Notes under the pieces: model-generated
What the model saw: only the letters and a program-made list of their open reading frames with translations
The model's database searches: none
What the model was told of the DNA's origin: nothing
Shown here: positions 9,632 through 20,815 of the stretch, piece after piece
Numbering within the stretch: the first letter of the stretch is position 1
How the letters are laid out: every line of letters starts with the position of its first letter
Assembly: GCA_013054445.1 (NCBI GenBank)
Contig: JAAMPI010000555.1
Span: 1 to 32,445 of the forward strand
From: Cudoniella acicularis
Taxonomy: Eukaryota; Ascomycota; Leotiomycetes; Helotiales; Helotiaceae
Length of the DNA stretch: 32,445 nt
Direction of reading: 5' to 3'
Program-made: the position numbers and the translations under genes

Positions 9632-12625
9632 TCAGTTGACAACTACAATAACATCCACTATCACGGTTGAGAGCTGCAAAAACAACAACAAATTCTGCAA
9701 TTGGAGGAATCTTGGCAGCACATGCAGCTAACGGCGTGGGAACTGGGGATTGGAGACTGGGGAAAAGTTCGGGGGTTGGGAGAGATTTTCATCATGACGA
9801 CAATTCCCCTTTTCTCTCCACCCGATGAGTGGAGAAACACCCGGCGCAATATGTCTCTGCTGCTTCGTATCGTATCTTGGTCGAGCGTCTTGAATTTTGG
9901 GGGCCTGTTGTGGTTACACAGTTGCTCAGCCTTCTTCCAAACAATCGTGCAGAATCGCAGCAGAACACACACCCATTCAAGTAAATAATACGTCCCTTCC
10001 AAGCTCGATGCAGCTGTGACGGCGGCTTGGGAAAGTACCTCTGCTTCCCCGACTTCGGTACGCATGACTCCTTCCTCATCTCTCTCCCAATCCCAACCTT
10101 TGCCGCTTCAATCCTTGTTGATTTTACGGCCAATTTTCTATCACACAAAGTTTGGTGTTAATTGGGCCTGCAAGGATTGTTATTTAATCCCAGCGAGTAT
10201 TGTGCCCGAACGCTGACAGCTTGCAGCCATAAAATGTTATTTTTCTCAAATCTCACCGCCGTAACGCTCATATAAGCGCCACCAACTCTGGTAACTGTCA
10301 CGTTCGACGTCTTCCTCACCTTCCTCTGGACACCTTTATTGACCAGGCCCGCTTTGGTCTTCGGCCATGCCGACTCTAACCCAAATTATGGCCATGTCGG
10401 GTTTGCTTGACCGGGAGCGTCTTCTCACCTGACCTTCCCTTTGCGATTACGACTCGCGATGTTTTCTTGGCTCGATTGCAGGGTACAATCTGTGACGTAC
10501 CAGTGAACCTGTGGAGCTTCAATACTGCTCACGAAATTTCTAGCGGTGAGGGGAACAATCAGGTAAGAAGTTCTTTGCTGTGGAGAAATTTCCTTGGAAA
10601 ATGACTTGAATTGAGGCGAGTTTAAACAGGATTTTAATTGCGGAGCACGACCTTTTTTGACCAATCAATCAGTACTTACTCGATGCTCACCCATATCCGA
10701 ATACCGTCAGAGTGAGATGGGATGGCAGAGGTTCGTGCCTCGCGCGTTTCTAATTGAGCCCAATTTCTGTCAAATTTTGGAGAGAAGAAGGATTGGAAAA
10801 GGGTGATGGATAGAAAGCTAAGTATGTTCCGGCATGTGTTCGGGCTCTTGCCGTCATTTCCTTCGATTCCCTTTCGTTGGCCTGCCGTTTTTGCTTTTGA
10901 TGCACATTTATTCTCAGTATCCACTTGATAATCATGTGTATCGAATAAATCGTCAAATTTGCAATGGAATGTCAGAGGAATCGTGTCTCGCGAGTTCCCA
11001 CTCGAGCTTAATACGGAAAGTCTTGGAAACAGAGACAACGGAATGTCAAATTCAAACCGAATATTTTCAAGTTCATATGATGATCATTCGCAAACCCCTT
11101 TCGCTGTCTTTTGCAGGTTCTTGAATTTCCATCTACATTGGTTTCGAGTTTGCGTTGGGACACTTTTTGAGAAAGGCTAACAATCTTGAAGAGAAATTTT
11201 TTCCAATGCATTTATTCGAGAAGTATTGTGTTGGATCTGAATGACTTAGTTGGGTTGACTAACCCCCAAGCCAATGCCTTAGCAATCGACCATTTGCTTG
11301 AAAATTGAACCTTACTACGCGAATAGCTGTTGCTGTACTTGGTTCCTACCCCTTTGAAGCTAACTTTGCAACTTTGCAATGGGTAAGGCGAAGTCGTGCA
11401 GGTGTAGGCATGATTTATACTATACTCAGACTTCTTTTTGCAAATCAGATCGCACAGTAGGCCACTGGCCAACATGTAAAACAACTTCAATGTGAATTTG
11501 ACGTCTTCAGGACAGAGTATTTTCCTTTAAAATGGCCGACACTTGCCGATTGTGAAGCTTTTAAGCTAGTACATCCGAAGTCAGCCCGAAAAGCGATATT
11601 TAAATCGAGTCGACGCGTTTTGCGACCTCCCTAAACCTCTTGAAAACAATCGTAACATAGAATAGCCCCCTTGCATGTGTTCTTGATGCTTTCCATGGTG
11701 CCAAAGCATATCCCCTTGGCCAGCCAAGCGCTTTTGATCCTCCATAGCAAAGCGTGGTAGTTCCCGCAGTTCCTCTGTTTAATGCCGCCCAGCGCAGCCC
11801 GCGTGTCTCGACGTGTACTTATCCCCGTACAATTGTTTGGTGGTGCTGATCGTTCTTGTTGCTTGTGTCGTCTTGTTTCGTTGCTTTCGGAAATGTTGTT
11901 GAGCCGCGATGGTTTTTGGTAACTCGTACACATCAGGGGTTGATTGAGGAATGGCACCGTTGTTAGAGATCAAGAGTTTTGATTTGCAAAGCTGGCTAAG
12001 GAAAATTCCGTGTTCATATGTGTTTATTTGCAAGCCTTATGCACCGTTATTTCCACGTACTTGACTCTCTTTACAGGCCTTCTCCGAGTCAAGAGATGGT
12101 GACTTGAGCTTTGCATCTATGATACATATTTTGTGTCCTTCAAGTCTTCCACGTCTTTGGCAACGATTTGCTGGTGTTGGCTCGTATCTCCCACCAAGCC
12201 TTGACATTGTTGTCCCTTCTGATCTTGTTGGCTCGTTCCTTCATAAGCTTCCCTCCGGCTCCTTCGTCCTCTCTTCTTCCCAGAGTAGGAATTGACGATC
12301 AGATGGGTATTCTCCTGCAGACGCGAAGCAACAAGTATTTATGCATGTTTGGGTTGTAAAAATTTGGTCGTTCCGACGAATTGGCCTGAGTCCAGTGCTT
12401 TTACCTCGAGTAATGGAAGGTATTTGTAGTTGTTGCTTTTTGCCGGCGCCACCTCTACTATCTCTTCAATTATGTTGTCCAGGAATGAACACTATTTGGA
12501 TGCTGGGCTGAGTTTTGGATGTTGCATGGAGAAACTATGCCGGTGTTTGCATAGATTGGACCTGGAGCAGCGTATCAAAGTGGTCACGGAGCCTCTCGAT
12601 CCAAAATGTGGTGGCATATCGCAAC

Positions 12626-12890
12626 TCAAATCTGGACACTGTATTGGCTTTCAAGATCTCTCATCGAACATTAATGGCCTAACGTATGTTGTTTGTTTTG
12701 ACTGTGGGGTGTGGTGTCCAACTCAATTGAGTCGTATGGTCGGAATGGACTAGAAGTAGCCTCGAAAAGTAGCGGCAAAGTCGCTTTGTCTAAATATGTA
12801 GTCGTTATCGTTGCTCTAGTCTGGCTATTTTATTAGCTTTCAAAATATCCTCATCAAAGATTGCTGGCCAACCTTTGTTGCTTGTCTCTT
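12626..12890. repeat. Diverged duplication, two copies about 190 bp apart
   Basis: The segment at about 12626-12700 and the segment at about 12813-12890 align along their length. They share GCTTTCAA, TCATC, TGGCC and TTGTTG.TTGT in the same order and spacing, with roughly 70-75% identity by eye. The second copy runs into the acceptor-like GGCTGCCAG. The function is unknown. Confidence 0.55.
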
Positions 12891-13462
12891 CTTAACCATT
12901 CTCTGGCTGCTTGGCTGCCAGCACGCTGAGCGCCGAAAGCCTAGTCGAAGAGATTACGGATGCAGGATTGCTCTGCTCTCCTGAATATGATCAGGGAATT
13001 ATGAATAGCAATGAAGCATTCAGGATCGAGAAGGAGATTGAGCAATTGGAGGCTCGTCGAGGCCTCTTCCTTCGGCAAAAGGCTTCAACGACCTACTCTC
13101 TCTAACTCTGCGTCGTCACGCCCGCGAAGCACGCTAGCAACTCGCTTGCAGCCCAAAAATCAACAATCGGCGTAGATAAATCTATTTATTTCTTCTCGAT
13201 ATCTTAGAAGTCTCCTCAATTCCGAAATCACACTCCCAAAACTCGAGGTTCTTCGAGAACACTCTTTACTTTGTCTTTAGCAGACTGCAATCGGCAACAA
13301 CCAAGGACTCTTTAGAGAAGTACTTGCAGAACCTACCAACTTTCGCAACGGACCCAACTTTATCTTGTCTTTGCCAGATCAACGAGCCGCAGTATCTCCT
13401 TGAGCTCTGTTGCTCTTGCTCGCGTCAATCGTCCACACCCCTGGAGGTCAATCACTCAGCAC

Positions 13463-14330
13463 ATGAGCGACATCTCTAAGATGGCAATCCTACACGTAAT
13501 TGCACTACATCCTTCCTCAGGAGCAGATGGAGATGGCATGGGTCGAAAACCACCATCAAAATCTCACACGAAGCGAACTCGAAACGTAAAGAAGAATAGG
13601 AAGAATATTTGTCAAACCTGCAAAGAGTATGTCATTTGCCTCATCGCCCTTAGATCCCTTGCTCTCTTTTTAATCGACTCTAACGACCTGTTCCCACAGT
13701 CTCCACAAATGGTGTGATGGAGGCAACCCTTGTGGGCCATGTAACGAAAAGTATCGTGATTGCCGACCTCAACAGCGTCATGTACAAACCACTACCGCTC
13801 CTCGCCCCACATATCCAGCTCTCACTTTGGCCACGGCCTCTCGACCCCTCTCTTCTTCCGCCTCTTCAGTAAGCACCCCAAACGCACCTCAAGGTCTACA
13901 ACACCAACACCAAATCCCATTACCCTCTAACTTTCCTCCGCCGTATCCCCCTGGAATAGCACAGTTCTCAAACCTCCAACCTCCACAACAACCACTTTCC
14001 ACTATCCAACCCAGCTCACTCACAGCAGGCATGGCGCCAAGTGTTGCAACAGCAGCAACTTTGAGTCATTACATTGACCCGATCAATTACTTCTTCCTCC
14101 AAGACAACCATATTGACAACCTCGACGTTGCTGGTCGCCAAGCCGTTTTCGATAATCTGGTAGACATTGCTAGCGAATTGCCTTCTCAGGAGCTTAATAG
14201 GTATCTTGCAGAGTTGGATATGCAGAGACAGGTGGTGAATGCGGTTCTTCAAGAGCGGGCTCAGGCTCAATATCAAACTCAATATCAAGACGATCAACCT
14301 GAAGCTCACGAAGACGAGACTATGAACTAG
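13463..14330 (+). CDS. Small Zn(II)2Cys6 DNA-binding protein
   Basis: Two exons, 13463-13626 and 13700-14330, with a 73-nt GT-AG intron; 264 aa from the first in-frame ATG. The intron lies inside the zinc cluster. Spliced, the cluster is C50-x2-C53-x6-C60-x5-C66-x2-C69-x6-C76, exactly the fungal Zn2Cys6 spacing, with the typical CDGGNPCGPC core. It is preceded by a basic stretch (KRTRNVKKNRK). After the finger come a Ser/Pro/Gln-rich linker, a short helical segment (about 170-245), and a Gln/acidic C-terminus that could activate. The fungal-specific middle homology domain is absent, so the protein is unusually short. The residues between C53 and C60 (KDLHKW) lack the usual Arg/Lys-rich recognition pattern. 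Start is uncertain: in-frame ATGs at 13481 and 13538 are as good or better in context. Confidence 0.8.
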
Positions 14331-15798
14331 ACTTGGATCTTCATAGGAGATTTATTAGTTGAGAAGCCAAAAGCTGGCTGGCTAGTTTTGCACGACACCA
14401 GCTACGCTGCCACAGCAGGACTCCAGGAGATCCTTTATATGGATGGCTTCTGGAGACTGGATCTCAGGAACTGGAAGCCGGCTACCTGTACCCGCGCAGC
14501 ACGCCGCCACGCTTGTTTTTCCTTTCGACAACGAATTCATCACATTTAGCATATCGTCGGCCGCTGTGCGACGTCCTTCTCGTACAGGCACAAACACACA
14601 CTGTTGTACGACTACTCACTCTTGTTTCCTTTTTTCCCTTCTCATCACATCACATCTATGGTTGCTGCGCGACGTCACTCCATCCTTACACAAAAATACA
14701 TAGTTTTGTACCTAATACTAGAGCCGCAAAAGGCCGTCATGTACCTACTCTTTTCTTTGCCGTTAGGGCCTAGCTAGTTGGTGGTTACGTACTCTCTCAT
14801 AGCAATTTCGCCACAAAATTGACACACATGTACCAACAATACGCTGTTGCATTCGTATTTATTGTGACAGAGGTTATTGCACGTAAGGTATACATTTTGT
14901 TTCTTTACATGTCGTTCGTGCCACGATACTCGAAAGGTAAGGTACTTTCATGTGTACTACTTTGAGATCATCACAGCAGATGGGAAATTCAACCTTGTAG
15001 TTCTATATTTGCTCTTTCTTTTATCTAAAAGTATTTCTGTTACATAATACAAGATTACTGATGATGAGGACGAAGCACCAACATCACCACTAAAACCAGT
15101 CAAGAAGAAGAAGAAGAAGAGGAAAGAATGCTACAAAGTGTTCATCCAGAGAGCGAGTTAGTTAAATTAGGTAAATTTTCTGGTTTATAATAATGATTTA
15201 TAGTAGAAAGGGTATTTAAATCTCGGAAGTGAAGTAATATTCGTATCTCTGCCTGTATAGTTTGTTTATTTTATTTTTTTTTCAAACACCCAACTTCTTT
15301 GAAATAAATTAAGTTCGATGGAATCTCTTTTCTATAAATATTGACAAATACCAACGTTGACATCAACCGAGCAAATAGATGATTTCCCAAGCTCTCCAAA
15401 AAGGGGGTGCGCGGCCGGTGCTGGATTTGAAATGAACTTCGACATCAATGCGAACATATACCAGAGGATTTTGTAACCTGTCATTTTATTAAAATAAACA
15501 CCTCCGATAAATAAGATCCCGTAAACAATACCGAAAATTAACAATGCCAACGCAACATAGTAAGCAAGTTCTCCTTTCCCTCACCCTCACCCTCGGGCAT
15601 TATTCGGAAGAGGGGCAACACCGCACCTCGCCTACGCACATTCCAGCCCTCTCATTGGCCGCATCCGTTCCCAACCAGCCCCTCAACCTACTTCCAATAA
15701 ATAATGAAATAAGAGAAAATTACTTCAAAACACTTCAAGCCTCGGTTGTAAGTTTACCAGCACATCAAACCTGCTACGTAACCAACTAACAGTCTTGA
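14331..15798. other. Intergenic region, no gene seen
   Basis: Separates the Zn2Cys6 gene from the tRNA-like unit. It is AT-rich from 14820 and carries an (AAG)n tract near 15104-15120. A minus-strand open frame at 15332-15550 has a hydrophobic start (MALLIFGIVYGILFIGG) but no other support. Confidence 0.5.
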
Positions 15799-16017
15799 AG
15801 GTATAGTGTAGCGGTTAGCACGGTTAGCCTCCACTGAGTTCTCATAAAAATGATTACGGACACTAATGTAAAATTAGTGGGATTTTGACTCATCAAAATC
15901 ACTGATTGTAAAAGATCATTTCCCGAATCCGTGAGTAGCTTAAAATTCAAAATACAATATCAGACAACGAGCTAACTCGTTCCAGCCGGTTCGAGCCCGG
16001 GTACGACCTGAAATTAA
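15799..16017 (+). tRNA. tRNA-like gene split by a structured insert of about 130 nt
   Basis: The 5' part (about 15799-15836) has a D-arm with an A box, TAGTGTAGCGG at 15804-15814, then GTTAGC. The 3' part (about 15968-16009) has GCTAAC, a T-arm with a perfect B box, GGTTCGAGCCC at 15988-15998, and an acceptor-like 3' strand TACGACC. GTTAGC and GCTAAC pair as an anticodon stem; the loop then reads CT-CCA-C, so the anticodon would be CCA (Trp) if the insert is an intron after position 37. Defects: the 5' acceptor strand is GGTATA where GGTCGTA is needed, as if three bases were lost, and the region before the T-stem is about four bases too long. So it may be a pseudogene, a tRNA-derived RNA, or a different Pol III transcript with tRNA-like promoter boxes. 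Confidence 0.55.
15837..15967 (+). ncRNA. Hairpin-rich insert inside the tRNA-like unit
   Basis: Two perfect 7-bp hairpins stand side by side: CACTAAT/ATTAGTG (15861-15867 with 15873-15879) and GATTTTG/CAAAATC (15881-15887 with 15894-15900). They are enclosed by ACGGA (15856-15860) pairing with TCCGT (15928-15932). This gives a three-way-junction-like fold. The rest is A/T-rich and single-stranded by eye. Much longer than usual nuclear tRNA introns of fungi. Insert ends are approximate. Confidence 0.45.
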
Positions 16018-16025
16018 TTTTTTTT
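16018..16025 (+). terminator. RNA polymerase III T-run terminator
   Basis: Eight consecutive T, followed by C and more T-runs, about 9 bases after the 3' end of the tRNA-like sequence. This is where a Pol III terminator is expected and supports transcription of the whole split unit. Confidence 0.6.
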
Positions 16026-17560
16026 CTTTTTCTTTCCTCACCCCCTTTTCATTTTGCAACTATTTCTTTTGTTTAAATGAAGTTGAGAGACAGCGTGAAG
16101 AGTGTTGTAGTAGTGTTGCATATTTAGGACCGTGCATGATTAGCTAAGCGATGAGATCGGCCCAAAATTCCTTTTCGCAATCAAACGCTCGCTCCCTTTC
16201 CCTTCTCAACTCACTCTGAAATCAAAACATTCAAGATAAGCAGCATTTGTATCCCCACTTCATCGTCTGCAAGCGTCATGAGTACTAAGAGCTTCACGAA
16301 AATACTATATGGCTTCTTTGGTGACCTCGACGTAGTTGACGCAAACGCGCCTGACCTGCAACCTTCGACGCTCACTTTGTTCTCACCTTCGGCACGCCTT
16401 CCTTCTGCTCAGCAAATCCTATCTGAGCCTCTTCAATTACACGGCGATTGTATTTGCAAAGGCCTTTGATCGGACAACGAACAAATTTGCTTGTCGCGCG
16501 ATGGAAGAGGAGGCTGACAAGTTGCGATTTTGGTTATTCTTGTGTATTGAATTCCTTCTGACATGAAGACGTCAAGTGACTTCAACGAGATGGTTGCCTC
16601 CTCTAATTGGTGGGAGAAGTTTTAGATTGAGTACTCAGGTGTCCATTGCTCATCGTAAAATCTGTTCTTTGTTTCTGCTCATATTTTCCGCTCATGACCT
16701 ATTACCTGCTTCTGTTTTGACCCGAAACATTACAAGTGCAGAGTGCAGATACAGCTTTCCAGACTATTTCATGTAGCCTAGAAGGGCATTCTATTTGAAG
16801 TTTCAAGCTACTCCCAATCTCTTGCGCACCCTCATCAACAGCTGTTGGCTTGTGTAAGCATATACTGGCCAACGCTTCAATCCTTCACACGTTGAACGCG
16901 CACGATACTAGCCGCAGAACCTACTGCAACGCTTCAATCAAAACCTCTGAACCCAGACATACTCAAAGATGCGATGATGATTTTCAGTGGCGAATATGTC
17001 AATCAGCCACAGTTCTTTCGGATTCCCCGAATGCGCATGACACACAACTTGTCTCAAGTTCTGCACTTCGCGAGCAATTCGTGGCTCTCTTTCCCTTTTT
17101 CCGAGGCTGTGCCTCATGAGATGCAGCTTTCATAGTGGTGGGCTTCTTCACAAGTCACATGTAGTGGTCGACTGTTGGTGAAATGTTGGTTTGCTTCTTC
17201 TCCCCATTCGTTTCCATCTGGCCGGCTCCTGTGGCACTGCTGTCCTTACCCCTTAGCGCCACATTAAGTTCTTACCATTTGGGCTCTATTTCCTCAGCCA
17301 CAGCCATGACTTTCTGAGAGGGTTTCTGTTACACAGAGTAGGCAGAATCCCGAAAGCTGCATAATGTAGCCTTCACTCCATGGCTGGCGCTGCAGAATCT
17401 AGAGGAGTGAATGCGGATGTCTAAGGAATCGTTTAGCGAGGGGAAGCTTTCACAACATGTCTCGTCTGCCTTTATATCAATAGTCACTTATCCGTTCATC
17501 CAGAAAACCATCATTTCCTTTACAATTCAACAACATACGAAACCCGGACGACAAGAAGCT
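16026..17560. other. Intergenic region, no gene seen
   Basis: Upstream of the RING gene. Several short plus-strand frames exist (for example 16278-16469) but have no family motifs or splice partners. CAACGCTTCAATC occurs twice (about 16871 and 16927). The reading frame of the RING gene is open upstream to 17411, but the ATG at 17561 has better context. Confidence 0.5.
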
Positions 17561-19287
17561 ATGGCTTCATCATATTGGGATCCCAAAGAGGTCCTAGATG
17601 TCGATCCCATGGGCAGCGGCCACACTTGCACTGGAAAGACAATAAAAGGTGATCAATGCACTAATACTGTCAACCGACCTGATCGAAATCAAGCTGTCCG
17701 CATCATAACCCGCCTTGCGAGAGTCAATATCCTTGAAAAGGGTCTCACAGAGTCTGTAAAGACAAAGATCCATGATCTGGCCGAAAAGACCCTCTGTGTC
17801 CGTAACCACAGAGAACAAGCCGATGATGTTGCCGCCAGCTGGTGTGAAGAAATCGAGGATTACATTGTAGGCCAGAGGAGAATATCCCGGCAGGGTGCGG
17901 AACTCGCCACAGCGCGCAGAGCAGAAGCTGCACCTCGTCCAGTGAATGACCATGAGGTTGACAGACAACATCAGGTAAGTTATAGTTGAATGTGCACTAG
18001 TTACCTTTTTGTTACCCGCTAACATAAGGCATCAGGTACTTATTCCGCAAGTCCCGGTTCAACGAGTTGTCACTCCTTTCCAACCACAACCACGACCACA
18101 ACTTCACGAGGCAAGAGTTACACGTGCTCGTGCCGCCGAACAACGGATCAGAGAGCAGCCAGTCGCTAGGGTTGAGCGTATTCCTTCTCCTCAACCTGAG
18201 CCTATACGAAATCTTCAACACCCAAGAGTCGAACAGCCTGCCCGTGCCCAGCGGTTGTACCACAACGCGCGCCTTCCCCTCCACAGCCTATCAACTATCG
18301 CGATAACAGACAAGGTTTAGCCATGAATCAACAACAGCCAGCTGCCCCGCATCATCAAGCGGACATTAGAAACATGTCAATACACGAATTGGAAGATCAT
18401 TTGCAAAGACAGGCTTTCCAGAGAGTGCGATTGGAGCGAGTTCGTGAAGAAGCATACCAAAGACAAGTTGAGCAAGAGCGTGAGCGACGTCTGGCGAATG
18501 AGCGAGATGATGTTATTTTAAGACTTGCGAATGAAAGAGAACAACGCGAACGACAAGATCAGCGAGCTATGGAACAAGAGCGGGAGCGCCAGAGGCAACT
18601 ACAAAATCAACAACGTGATGAGGGGTTTGCTGCTCTTCAGGACTTGCAGCCTGTTCTAGGGACCGACCGTCGACGACCACGCAATAATATGAACCATGGG
18701 AACAGAGACGCAGAAGAACTTGCTGCCGCTCCAGCTCCAGTTTACGCAGCCCAAAATCAACAACGCTTACGTCCTGTGGTTCTTCTAGAGCCTGCACTAC
18801 CGGCTCATATCGCTCGTCCCCTAGCCGTGGCTGCTGCCGCAGATGCCTGGGATAACCTCGCCGCTGAAGCCGGTGGACCAGCGCCTGCGGACATATTCTT
18901 AAATCCAGTCAGACGTGAGCTACGAGGCGAAGACGACGACATGGTCCCTCCTCGTATCCCCAACTTTGCAAGACGCAAACCCCTTACCGAGCCATGCTAC
19001 GTCTGTATCGATCCCTTTAACCAAGACGACATCGACGACGAGAGCGCTATAGTATTTTGCAATGAGTGCGGGCAGAACCTTCACAAGCGCTGTTTTGAGA
19101 CCTGGAGCGAGGGAAAGCTGCCTAGGGACGTTACTTGCGGATTTTGGTATGTAATCATTTTCTTTATTTTTGTGGTGCTATGGGGTTTAGATATTGAAGT
19201 ATGCGTAAGATTGATATATTTGTTCGATTATTGATAAATCTTTGCTAATTTACATTTTATGGTAGTCGTGCGAAATGGTATCCCTGA
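17561..19287 (+). CDS. RING-finger protein with N-terminal Cys/His domain and coiled coil
   Basis: Exons 17561-17974, 18036-18256, 18310-19146, 19266-19287; 497 aa. All junctions are GT-AG and in phase. The N-terminus has a Cys/His motif (C23, C33, C79, H83; CTGKTIKGDQC then LCVRNH) of a kind found in fungal multidomain proteins; I infer zinc binding. A Pro/Arg-rich linker is followed by a long Arg/Glu/Gln coiled coil (about 222-325). The C-terminus is a cross-brace zinc finger (about 441-494): CYVC, CNEC, HKRC and CGFC, with CGQNLHKRCFETW and CRAKW. That fits fungal RING domains and predicts E3 ubiquitin-ligase activity. The CGFC pair is completed only by splicing the 119-nt third intron, which supports that exon. 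The stop follows WYP directly, but an acidic plus transmembrane frame continues downstream in another frame (see findings). Confidence 0.75.
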
Positions 19288-20332
19288 CGACATCCTTGAC
19301 TGTGTGTACGATGAAGATGACATTTCAGAACTTGATGAGGACGAGAGCAGGAATTTAGCTTCTTACTTTACCTGGGCGGTAATGTTTGTTCTTGAGGTTC
19401 TGGGGTACTATTTGGTTGGGCTATTAGCAGCGCATATCTTGCATTTGGTTTGATTCCCTGTATCATACCCCACATAGGCATTAATTTTGATTTCCTTTTC
19501 AACATCCCATTCATGAGTCTGCGAGTAATTTGCTATTTCTCCAGCTCCTCGAGCAGGAATGCTTTACTGCCCGTGATATCACTGACTCACTCGCACGTGC
19601 CGTCGTCGTCGTCGTTCTAGTGTACGAAGCATCAAAATACAACGGCACAGCTATATGCGAGTAGCTGACATCTGCATATAATACGAAATTAACTAAAAAT
19701 CCTTCTCTATCGTCCATGTTGCCGTATACCGGCTTTACGTTATATCCGGTCTCCTATATTACAGGTTCACAGAACAATATTCTCTACATTCCTCCCGAAG
19801 TATACCTCCTTCAATTCTTTACGTCCGTATCCATACTCTTTCTTTAAGTTCTATACGCCCGTAACGAGCCTTGCTTTGAAATCTCCTCTTCTTTTGTTTC
19901 GTTGTTATACCCGATCTTCCCGTCGGCGATGTCGTATATATATATGCTGTTGAGAGGCACGGTTTTCTTGTAGGCGAATCAACCAACCAAACCATTCCCA
20001 TCGAATCAAAAACGGTATTTTGGTGCATAAGTGGAATTCGATTTTGAAGTGTGGGGAGTGTGAGTCACACGGGGAATGAGGTTCGGAGAGTTCTGATGTT
20101 CCTGGGTCTTAAAAGGGGTAGCGGGGGTGTAAGCTCGCTTAGCCATGTGCTTTCAGGAGGCGGCGGAGAACGGTGGAACGATAAAGGTGGGCGTTCGTAA
20201 TGTGAAGTATAAAGATGGTATGAGAATCCAGATTATTCGTTATTGAAAACTGGACAAGTTCATACTCATCAATTCCAGTTTTCACTCAAACTCCCACGAA
20301 AAAAAGAAACAAGTTCAGAAACTAGAAGAAAA
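19288..20332. other. Intergenic region with a possible lost C-terminal tail
   Basis: 19288-19453 stays open in a frame different from the RING exon and encodes an acidic segment (DEDDISELDEDES) then a hydrophobic helix (AVMFVLEVLGYYLVGLLAA). After 19460 I see nothing except a short TA run near 19936. The promoter of the DUF1330 gene lies at the right end. Confidence 0.45.
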
Positions 20333-20815
20333 ATGGCATCTACAAACTACACAACTCTCTCCACCACCTCTCTTGCAGCAGCAAAACAAGTACACGATAC
20401 TCCTTCACTAAGTACCGATACCGACAGCGAAACCACAGAGCAAAAACCAATTTACATGCTCAACCTCCTCCGCTTTCGCCCTATCGCCCTCTACCCTTCC
20501 TCCTCCACTTCACCCCTTTCCCCCACCAACCCCTCTTCCACCCAGCCACTAACAGGCCAAGCCGCCTACCACACCCTCTACATCCCCTCCCTGCAACCAA
20601 TCATGGCCTCCCTCGACGCCAAACTCATCTTTTTCGGGAAAGCGTATCCCGGACTGGTTGGTCCCGAGAGAGAGAAATGGGATGAGGTTGGGTTGGTGAG
20701 GTATAAGAGTGTGGGTGATTTTGAGGGCATGATTGGGAGTGAGAGGTATAAGAAGGAGTGTGAGGCGCATAGAGTTGCGAGTTTGGAGGAGATGAAGGCT
20801 AATCTTGAGGAGTGA
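20333..20815 (+). CDS. DUF1330-family protein
   Basis: Intronless, 160 aa. The ATG at 20333 follows an A-rich leader (AGAAGAAAA); an in-frame upstream ATG at 20243 would add a basic 30-aa stretch and is less likely. The conserved part begins at PIYMLNLLRFRP, continues with AYHTLYIPSLQPIMASLDAK and FFGKAYPGLVG, and ends with DEVGLVRYKSVGDFEGMIGS. This is the DUF1330 dimeric alpha/beta-barrel fold; the family has no settled reaction. A low-complexity Ser/Thr/Pro insert (about 62-80) separates the first two strands. Codons shift from C-ending in the first half to G-rich in the second, an odd internal change. No obvious link to its neighbours. Confidence 0.75.
   Translation: MASTNYTTLSTTSLAAAKQVHDTPSLSTDTDSETTEQKPIYMLNLLRFRPIALYPSSSTSPLSPTNPSSTQPLTGQAAYHTLYIPSLQPIMASLDAKLIFFGKAYPGLVGPEREKWDEVGLVRYKSVGDFEGMIGSERYKKECEAHRVASLEEMKANLEE

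Larger units (their letters stand above)
8548..13462. other. 4.9-kb gene-poor region
   Basis: Contains the upstream region of the transporter and of the Zn2Cys6 gene, with no convincing gene between. Isolated hints: an exon-like 81-nt open segment at 10482-10562 bracketed by TTGCAG and GTAAGA; an open minus-strand segment at 9254-9631; and a 3' open segment at about 12923-13105 after a good acceptor (GGCTGCCAG), encoding a heptad-like stretch (IEKEIEQLEARRG). None can be joined into a gene. A decaying 10-bp tandem repeat and a diverged duplication are listed separately. Confidence 0.5.

Noticed and set aside
12911..13105. Small coiled-coil protein gene
   Set aside because: The frame opens without ATG and seems to follow an intron acceptor; no upstream exon can be joined to it.
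15332..15550. 72-aa minus-strand membrane or secreted peptide gene
   Set aside because: Hydrophobic start only; no splice context, family motif or Kozak support, and it lies in AT-rich spacer where such frames arise by chance.
15850..15905. Box C/D snoRNA inside the tRNA-like insert (ATGATTA as C box, CTGA as D box)
   Set aside because: The C box has a mismatch, there is no terminal stem joining the two boxes, and the hairpins between them would block a guide.
16278..16566. Short overlapping plus-strand genes before the RING gene
   Set aside because: No domain, no introns that extend them, and both frames look equally random.
18257..18286. Frameshift or 30-nt intron in the RING gene
   Set aside because: A 53-nt GT-AG intron at 18257-18309 explains the frame change fully and restores phase, so no lesion is needed there.
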